Assembly: GCA_003427395.1 (NCBI GenBank)
Contig: BFEA01000071.1
Location: 2,749,494 to 2,775,142, forward strand
Direction: 5' to 3'
Length of the DNA stretch: 25,649 nt
Source: Chara braunii
Taxonomy: Eukaryota; Streptophyta; Charophyceae; Charales; Characeae
How positions within the stretch are numbered: the first letter of the stretch is position 1; every line of letters begins with the position of its first letter. Both the position numbers and the translations under genes were made by a program. Under the pieces are notes generated by a model. That model was not told where the DNA came from. It saw only the letters and a program-made list of their open reading frames with translations, and made no database searches. Positions 19,721 to 25,649 of the stretch are shown here, piece after piece.

Positions 19721-21121
19721 GTGGCAGCAGTGGTTGCTCATGAAATTGGGAAAAACTCAGGTTCAAAGAAAGAAGAAGAGAGTGAAAAGAAGGAAGAAGA
19801 TATATTTTTTTTCTTTGAAGAATATGATGAAAATTATCAAGAGATTAACAAGAAGATGAAAGAGGAGCAGCTAAAGGAATATTATTGTAAAAATTCTAGG
19901 AAGAAATTCAGGCTAAAAAGAGGACATCTCTTTGTGGATGGTAAGGCAGGCCTACCTCCACTAAGAGTGGTCTGTGGTAAAGAAAGACAGTTAGAGATAA
20001 TTGTTGCTCTACACGAAGGGGTTGCTGGTGGCCACAAGGCTGCTGAGGCAACCTAATCCAAAACTGTCAAACTTTACTTTTGGCCTGACACGAGAGACAT
20101 GATTTACATATACTGTAAATCATGTGTGTTATGTCAGAAGAGGTCTACCACAAGAATGATCGAGCCCCTATTCCCTACAATCCTGGTAGAGCCAGGTAGC
20201 AGAGTTCATCTGGATCTCATCATTATGCCTCCAGGTAAGGGCGGGATGAGACATATACTAAACATGAGAGAGAATTTCTCTGGAAATGTTGAGGCAAAAA
20301 CTCTGAAAACGAAGACAGTCGAACAGGTGGCTGACTGGATAGAAGAAGTCTATCTCAGGTATCCTTTTATCAGAGAATTTGTCTCAGACAGAGGATCCGA
20401 GTTCAAAAATGAGATTGTCAGAAGAACCACACTCAGATTGGGTCTCAGAATTCGGTATGTGACTACTTACCATCCTCAAGCTAATGCACCTGTTGAAAGA
20501 GGCCACAAAACTTTGAAAGATTCACTGGCCAAGTGGTGTGAAGGAAATCTCAGTAGCTGGCCGAAAGTATTAAGAGTTGTTGTGTACGCTGACAATATCA
20601 CGGTCAAGAGAACTATTGGCTATGCACCATTTACTCTGTGGTATGGCCGGTATGCTACATTGTCAATTGAGAGTATTGTCAAGACATGGTCAAGTCAAGA
20701 AAGCGATAAAGACTATTCCATCTCAAAGCTCCTCTAGATTAAAATGAGACAGATATCGAAAGTTGATCAGACAGTGATGGATGCTGCAGAAAGGATGACA
20801 TCCAACAGGCTATCAGATCAAGAAAGATGGAACAAGAAAAAATATATAAGAAAAGAGAAATTGAAGATTGAAGATGTTGTCCTTCTGTTTGATAGTTCCT
20901 TTGAGACACAATGGACTAAAAGGTTGGAGTCCAGATGACTTGGTCCTTACAGAATCACAGGAGAGGCAGAAGGCAAGGTTTATGAGATTTCAGAGATGGA
21001 CGGATCCAGAGTTCACGACATGGTGTCAGGGTCAAGACTTCGTAAGTTTATCTTGAGAGATTCTGACTTGATCCCTACAGTGACTTCAAAGAGAGGAAAG
21101 AAAAGTCAATCATCCAAGTGA
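19721..21121 (+). pseudogene. Integrase, DD35E complete, three nonsense codons
   Basis: One reading frame runs from before 19721 to TGA 21119-21121, broken by TAA 20054, TAG 20735 and TGA 20936. It begins with an acidic linker, then the HHCC zinc finger: ALHEGVAGGH, and after the TAA, YCKSCVLCQKR. The core carries all three catalytic acids: RVHLDLIIMPPG (Asp), FVSDRGSEFKNE (Asp), NAPVERGHKTL (Glu). The second Asp and the Glu are separated by exactly 35 residues. The C-terminal part has KIEDVVLLFDSSFETQW and, beyond TGA 20936 (Trp in relatives), GPYRITGEAEG and RVHDMVSGSRLRKF, the usual SH3-like tail. No chromodomain is evident. All three nonsense codons could arise by C-to-T or G-to-A changes. 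Confidence 0.8.
21088..21105 (+). other. Candidate polypurine tract
   Basis: AAAGAGAGGAAAGAAAAG is an uninterrupted 18-base purine run at the end of the integrase frame, where a polypurine tract for plus-strand priming is expected. The following bases (TCAATCATCC) do not match the LTR start TGAAGTACTTG, so the assignment is weak. Another purine-rich run lies at about 23314-23330. Confidence 0.3.
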
Positions 21122-21204
21122 GACAACTGTCATAGAGGACTGAGAGAAGGAGTACAGTGAGACGCACAAGCGGTTATCGGGTAGCTGAAAATTCAAAAAT
21201 AAAA

Positions 21205-21560
21205 ATTCCGAAGTGAGAGTTTTTGACAGTCTGAAAATCATGAATGGTCCTGAAGTGGTGAAAGGTCCGAAGACCCTGAAAACCACCTGTTTAGGCAGGC
21301 TGCATCCTGAAGTGGGGAAGGGTATCCTGAAGTGGTCAAGTGAGAGTTTTTGGCAATATGAAAATCTTGAATAGTCCTGAAGTAGTGAAAGGTCCGAAGA
21401 CCATGACAACCACCCTTCTTCACTTGAGGATGCAGTCTGCCTAAACATGTGGTTTTCAAGGTTTTCGGAGATTTCACCATTTCAGGACCATTCAGGATTT
21501 TCATACTTGAATGGTCCTGAAGTGGTGAAGGATATCATGAAGTGGTGATGAAAAATATGA
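21205..21560. repeat. Fold-back module with direct and inverted copies
   Basis: A ~75-base unit beginning GTGAGAGTTTTTG and containing TCCTGAAGTGGTGAAAGGTC occurs at 21213-21287 and again at 21340-21414. A third, inverted version lies at about 21418-21503, whose reverse complement matches 21232-21318 including the TTTAGGCAG and GATGCA parts. A partial direct copy follows at about 21504-21555. The segment could form a long stem with an ~100-base loop. Confidence 0.65.
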
Positions 21561-21639
21561 CTGTTGTTAACCTTCTCTCGTGAGACGTTGAGACGACAAG
21601 ACTCAGTTTCAGCAGACTCAGATCATTCATGCATAGTCA

Positions 21640-21775
21640 ATTCAACATTTCAGTTTCAGAATTTCAGTTTCATCATTTCAGTTTCGGTAATTTAATTTCA
21701 GTTTTCAGTTTCAGCATCTCAGTTTCTGTATCTCAGTTTTCAGCAAGTCCTTCCATTCAGTATTTCAGCAAACGA
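21640..21775 (+). repeat. Simple repeat of ATTTCAGTTTC type
   Basis: About ten imperfect copies of an 11-15-base unit built from TTTCAGTTTC lie here. No coding meaning is apparent. The forward frame that crosses it (21629-21847) is Phe/Ser-rich because of the repeat. Confidence 0.6.
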
Positions 21776-23432
21776 CTAAGACTATGTCTTTTGATGCAGT
21801 GCTACAGTCGTTCCATGAGTGTCAAGTCCCTGAGAGTGGGGAAATAACTGTAAAATCAATTTCGTGAGTATCGACACGGTGTCAAAGATTCGAGAAGCTC
21901 ATAGCTGTGGCACATCAAAAGATATCATCAGTACTGTCCAAAGATAAAGAGAAGAGCATGGTGGGCATGAGGAAGTTTAGTTCTGACTGACTAAGAGTTG
22001 TCAGCAGAAGGACTTCGTATCTCAGAGTAAAATGCTCATCCAAGAGATTTAGATGAAGCCAGGTATAAATAAGTTCAACTTTACTTGACTGCGAGTGGTC
22101 AGTAGAGGGACTTCATGCCTTTGGCTAAGATTCTGTCTTCGCTCGGATGAGGGAAGGGACCTCTCTGAGATCAGCATTTCAGTACTTCCGTGAGACTTAC
22201 GGGACGTCTCTTGGAAAAGGAAAAGAAATTCCCAGCTGAGGGAAGGAACCTCTCTGGGGACGGTACTAAGCATCCGTCTTGAGACTGAAGGGAGGTTTCC
22301 TGTAAGGGTTTGGTGTTGGTTATCATGTTGCGGTTCAGTACCTCTTGAGACTGAAGGGACGTCTCTTGAGAAATGTTTGTCCTGTTATGGGGCATGGGCA
22401 GTCTGGTTGTGGGTTATGATATGCTTGCCTGATTGTCTATGCCTGGGGTTTTTCTTCACTAACCTGAGGATGCATTGATTGTCCGGGCAAGCCAGAGTCT
22501 TACCGCAGTAGGTTGCAATCTGGTGGGGTCAGCAGGTTCCCGACGCGAGTGTCGAATTCCGTAGTCGGCTGAGGCTAAGGTTCCGGGCGCCTGGCCTATG
22601 AGGTCGAAAGGGGTCAGCTGGAACCCTACCGCAGTTAGAGGATGCAATCCAGTGAGGTTCGCCAGAGCCTGGAACTGTGGTTAGACCGGGTTCCACGTTC
22701 AAAAATATGGGCAGGGCAGTCAGCGTCCTTGGCCAAAAACTGGTAGGTGAGCCGGTCTTTGACCACAGTGGTCAAATCCGGGTTCGGGACAGTTTGACTG
22801 ACGGGACGTCTACTGTCATAGGGTGACCAGACCCGCTATAGTCTGGGTGTCCTGGCGAGAGTGCCTAAGGGTTGCCATACTTGAGTAGTGGGTATGCTGG
22901 TCCTGACCTGGAGGCAGGTCAAAGGGGCTGTCAAGACAAATAATCTGGCAGGTCCTGGCCTGAGGCGGGCCGAATGAGGTATGTCAGGCTGACGAAACGT
23001 CTGGCATTCCTGGCCAGTGGTGTACCGAAACCGATGCAATCAATAAATCATGGGTATGAAGAGTTGTTATGTATTAATTATTAATTATTAATTATTATTT
23101 ATGATTTTATTTATGTGTTTTATTTTAATTTGTTAATGCTTGACTGCTGTTTATCAAAGGGTCTGCTTGCTGGGGCATAGTTATTGTATATGGGACTCGC
23201 TGTTTTTGCAGGTATACAAATCCTTATATAAAGTTTTCAGACCAAAAAAAGAAAAAGGGTTTGGTATCCCCTCCCTTTTATCTGAGAAGTTGACGAGACG
23301 CCTCACCCAGACTAGAGAAAAGAAAAAGGGTTTGGTATGGTCCGTCCCCAGCATGGCAGACAGAGTGAGTGCCCTCGTTACTGTGGCCATTCCTGGCACA
23401 GATGCCTGATCAAGAGCTAAGGTAACTTTCAT
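21776..23432. other. Non-coding 3' region with short repeated modules
   Basis: No credible ORF is present. Short modules recur. CTTGAGACTGAAGGGA followed by CGTCTC or GGTTTC occurs near 22279 and 22346, with a related GGGACGTCT near 22200 and 22800. CTGAGGGAAGGAACCTCTCTG-like sequence occurs near 22150 and 22240. A CCGCAGT...GATGCAATC segment occurs near 22505 and 22630. 23060-23130 is very AT-rich with ATTATTA repeats. GAAAAAGGGTTTGGTAT occurs twice, at 23251-23267 and 23322-23338. This may be the 3' untranslated region of the retrotransposon or unrelated intergenic DNA. No match to the LTR start was found. Confidence 0.4.
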
Positions 23433-23649
23433 ACGGCATGCCAACGTGGTCGACGACAGTCATCATGAACGAGCACACTCCTTACCTATCTCACATTAAC
23501 TCTTCACGCGTTGGAATCAGGTTGACGTCAGCTTCCCCCACCTGCACACGCGTTCCGTTCTTGCCCCTCTCTCTCTCTCTCTCCCTGGTGTTGTTCGCAC
23601 GCGTTGACCTTCGAGAGACTTCTCTCTCTTCCGCCGTCTGTTTCCCCCT

Positions 23650-24174
23650 CTACATGCGTCTTTTTCCCCTGCTCTCCTTCTCACCTGTCCCACGGCCTCT
23701 GGGCGTCGGTTGTCTCGAGCTAGCCTCGGGTCCCTCTTCCACCGGTTTCGCGGCTCGGTGATGCCTCTGGACTTCGCCTCGCCTATTCCAGGACTTGAGG
23801 TCCGTCTCCCGGTCCCCAGCTTCACTCATTTCGCTCTCCCCACCTGAGTCTCTGTCCACGTGGGCTTGTTCCAGGTCGGCTGTGTCCATTGAGGTCTCGG
23901 TCTCATGATACGAGACCGTTACCTGCAATCTTGTTGTCACTCCGTCCCTCCTGCAACGCCTCTCTGCACAATCTTTCGCCTCCGTGATCGCGTCCTGTAG
24001 TTTTCCATCAATCCGCATCTCCACCTCTTTAGCCCCCTCCACGTTAATCTTCATCCTCACTTCATCACCCCCATCGTAGTTGAGCATGATTGTGATCCAG
24101 GGCCCTTCCCCAGACATGGGTTTCCACCGGGCCTGGTGATACCAGTACCTGGGCCTGTACCCATGCAATGCCAT
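23650..24174 (-). CDS. Reverse-strand ORF in 2 kb repeat copy 2 (174 aa, unrecognised)
   Basis: An intact frame from ATG 24174 to 23650, with an in-frame TGA three codons before the ATG. Residues 1-90 look like a compact domain (YWYHQARWKPMSGEGPW, then IMLNYDGGDEVRMKINVEG and an alternating acid/base helix DAITEAKDCAERRCRRDG). The rest is charged and low complexity (HVDRDSGGESEMSEAGDRE, then basic GRGTGEKESRGKRRM). The same frame and length are kept in copy 1 except for one TAG. A 107-codon forward ORF (23438-23761) also persists in both copies and overlaps the low-complexity half, so the coding strand is not certain. I do not recognise the product. An element-encoded or host exon origin is possible. 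Confidence 0.35.
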   Translation of the reverse strand: MALHGYRPRYWYHQARWKPMSGEGPWITIMLNYDGGDEVRMKINVEGAKEVEMRIDGKLQDAITEAKDCAERRCRRDGVTTRLQVTVSYHETETSMDTADLEQAHVDRDSGGESEMSEAGDRETDLKSWNRRGEVQRHHRAAKPVEEGPEASSRQPTPRGRGTGEKESRGKRRM

Positions 24175-24921
24175 AGCCACTCTTTCTCAATAGCTAGCAC
24201 CCGTTCGGTAAACAGCGCAGCACACAAAGTCATCAACTTCCAATAGCACGCCTCTCTCCACCAGAGCCCACGGTACAGACTGCGTGCTATCAGGCTGTCG
24301 GCCGCGGACGATATCCCGACTCCCTCTTCCTCTTATAGGCTTGCCTTCCTGCGTTCTAAATGAGGTATTCCGATTAGTCCTTTTGGGATCCTACCTGATT
24401 CAAAAATTAAAAAAAAAGAAAAAGTTTTAAAATAAAGCAATAAATAAAATAAGGCGATAAACAAAAAAAAACTAAACGATTTTTAGAAAGTAATACTCGA
24501 GCCTGAAACCCAATGGTCGATCATGAATCAGCCTTGCACTTGTCAGTCTCAGACCCTCGCGATAAGACAGCAGGTCCGGCACAGCGGTCCCATAACGGGA
24601 TCCCGACCGTTTGGGTTTTCACCTTAAAAGAGAGCAGTCTGCTATCTCTGCTGAGTGCCCGTGTCCGATGGAAAGGAGGGGGCATATGACCCTTTATAGG
24701 GGGTGATACGCCTCCTACCAATGCGGCCGCGGGTCGCCCTTTTTTTTGGTGTCCTGCCGCGCGGCGCTCTGCCGAGTGTGACAGCTGCAGAATAGTAGCG
24801 AAAAGTCGGCCCACCTAGGCCACTAATTTAAACAGGTTCGAATTCGAACCGTTGGTGGGCCCTTCCCGCGACAGGCCTAAGGCTCAGCCGCGCTTAAGCT
24901 GACGACAAAACAAAATTCTGA

Positions 24922-24922
24922 C

Positions 24923-24981
<59 letters not shown>
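24922..24981. repeat. (TAA)n microsatellite in repeat copy 2
   Basis: About 20 uninterrupted trinucleotide units; the homologous tract in copy 1 (about 6964-7014) is shorter and has one interruption (AGTA). It lies in a conserved position, so it was present before the 2 kb segment was duplicated. Confidence 0.85.
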
Positions 24982-24983
<2 letters not shown>

Positions 24984-25485
24984 TCAATCTGAAACGACGC
25001 GATATAGGGATTGGGGCCGACTAATTTTCCCTACTAAGGCACGTCGACCCAACTGCGGGCCAGGCCTCTAGTCCCCTTTTTATTTTTCTTTTCTTCCCCC
25101 TTTCTGTTTTCTCTGCATAGTCTTTTCATTCCTGACAACGACTAAGTGTACCTGACCCATAACCTGACCGAACAGCACTCAATGTGTTGTAGAAAGTATT
25201 GCGCCGGTCCTTTCACCTTCACGTCCTAGGGCGAACCCGACGGCTACCACAGTTACAGGCCGGTTGTGCTCTGCTGTACAGCAGGGCGCCGAGCCTGCGT
25301 GGACCAATGGAAGTCCTGAGGCGCACCCTTTTTGTGGAGGGTACTGCCACTGGGACTGGTCCGCGCCGAGGCACAACCTAGGTACTAGGGACAACAGAGG
25401 TCCAGGATATATCTACAGGCTGGAGCATCAGAGCGGGGAACTGGTACGAGAACTGGTACCAAGCAGGGACTTGGTACACAGAGGA

Positions 25486-25577
25486 AACGGGGAAATATAC
25501 ACCGCCACTTTTTGCTTTGCTTGTTCTATCGATCCAAGTAGCATGCGGCGAGCCGTGGGGCTGGAGACTTAGCTGTT

Positions 25578-25579
<2 letters not shown>
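25486..25579. other. Right flank between repeat copy 2 and the CT tract
   Basis: Ninety-four bases with no recognised feature. The Trp/Tyr-rich frame of copy 1 is not continued here. Confidence 0.3.

Positions 25580-25649
<70 letters not shown>
25580..25649. repeat. (CT)n microsatellite reaching the window end
   Basis: An uninterrupted run of at least 35 CT units continues to the last base. Its full length cannot be seen. Confidence 0.95.

Larger units (their letters stand above)
8894..21121 (+). mobile_element. Decayed Ty3/Gypsy retrotransposon (5' LTR, extra 5' ORFs, gag-pol; 3' LTR not seen)
   Basis: The order is LTR, tRNA-Asp primer site, ORFs C-D-E, Gag, protease, reverse transcriptase, RNase H, integrase. 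RT before RNase H before integrase is the Ty3/Gypsy order. All coding parts are on the forward strand and most are damaged. A purine-rich tract (AAAGAGAGGAAAGAAAAG, 21088-21105) lies at the end of the integrase frame and could be the polypurine tract. What follows does not match the start of the LTR, so the true 3' end is missing, rearranged or beyond the window. The coordinates given cover only the part that can be recognised. Confidence 0.8.
23433..25485. repeat. 2 kb direct repeat, copy 2
   Basis: Second copy of 5484-7486, in the same orientation and about 17.9 kb downstream. It retains the reverse-strand ORF intact, a longer (TAA)n tract (about 24922-24981) and the 16-base palindrome (24835-24850). 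It differs by a 41-base segment at 25151-25191, absent from copy 1 and bounded by TGTA on both sides, and by small indels. Homology ends at ACAGAGGA; copy 1 then continues with GGGCCGG and copy 2 with AACGGGG. Neither edge shows LTR hallmarks. Confidence 0.8.

Noticed and set aside
14602-20938. Possible reassigned stop codons (for example TAA/TAG read as Gln, as in some green algae)
   Set aside because: All three stop codons interrupt the frames, TGA replaces expected Trp twice, frameshifts are also present, and the active-site Asp residues are lost. Ordinary decay explains this better.
1-25649. CRISPR array, rRNA or bacterial-type operon
   Set aside because: No regularly spaced identical repeats with unique spacers, no rRNA-like sequence and no bacterial gene organisation were seen.

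Overview
The window looks like repeat-rich intergenic DNA from a eukaryotic nuclear genome. It contains long terminal repeats (LTRs), a decayed Ty3/Gypsy-type retrotransposon, microsatellites and low-complexity tracts, and no bacterial-style operon. A 15-base primer-binding site matches the 3' end of the plant-type tRNA-Asp, which points to the green lineage. The integrase style (PVERGHKTL, then WYGR) would suit a streptophyte alga or early land plant, but the species cannot be fixed from sequence alone.

Layout: 1-627 is unrecognised flank. 628-5403 is a ~4.8 kb LTR in reverse orientation. 5484-7486 is the first copy of a ~2 kb direct repeat. 7487-8893 holds a pyrimidine-rich degenerate array followed by an Arg/Gly-rich ORF. 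8894-13580 is a second copy of the same LTR, forward. It is followed 4 bases later by the primer-binding site (13585-13599) and the retrotransposon interior: a 20-bp minisatellite, three related small ORFs (C, D, E), Gag with a zinc knuckle, protease, reverse transcriptase, RNase H, and integrase ending at 21121. 21122-23432 is non-coding, with fold-back and tandem repeats. 23433-25485 is the second copy of the 2 kb repeat. A (CT)n tract runs off the right edge.

The most unusual feature is a family of ~130-150 residue domains placed 5' of Gag. Three copies (C, D, E) lie between the primer-binding site and gag. A fourth (B) and probably a fifth (A) lie inside the LTR itself, downstream of a TATA-like box, so they could be in the 5' leader of the genomic RNA. 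I do not recognise the domain. The two LTRs face each other and form a giant imperfect inverted repeat. The element is dead in this copy: it has about a dozen nonsense codons, at least three frameshifts, and Asp-to-Asn changes in the protease and RNase H active sites. No 3' LTR is visible inside the window.

All similarity statements come from reading by eye; no alignment or database search was run.
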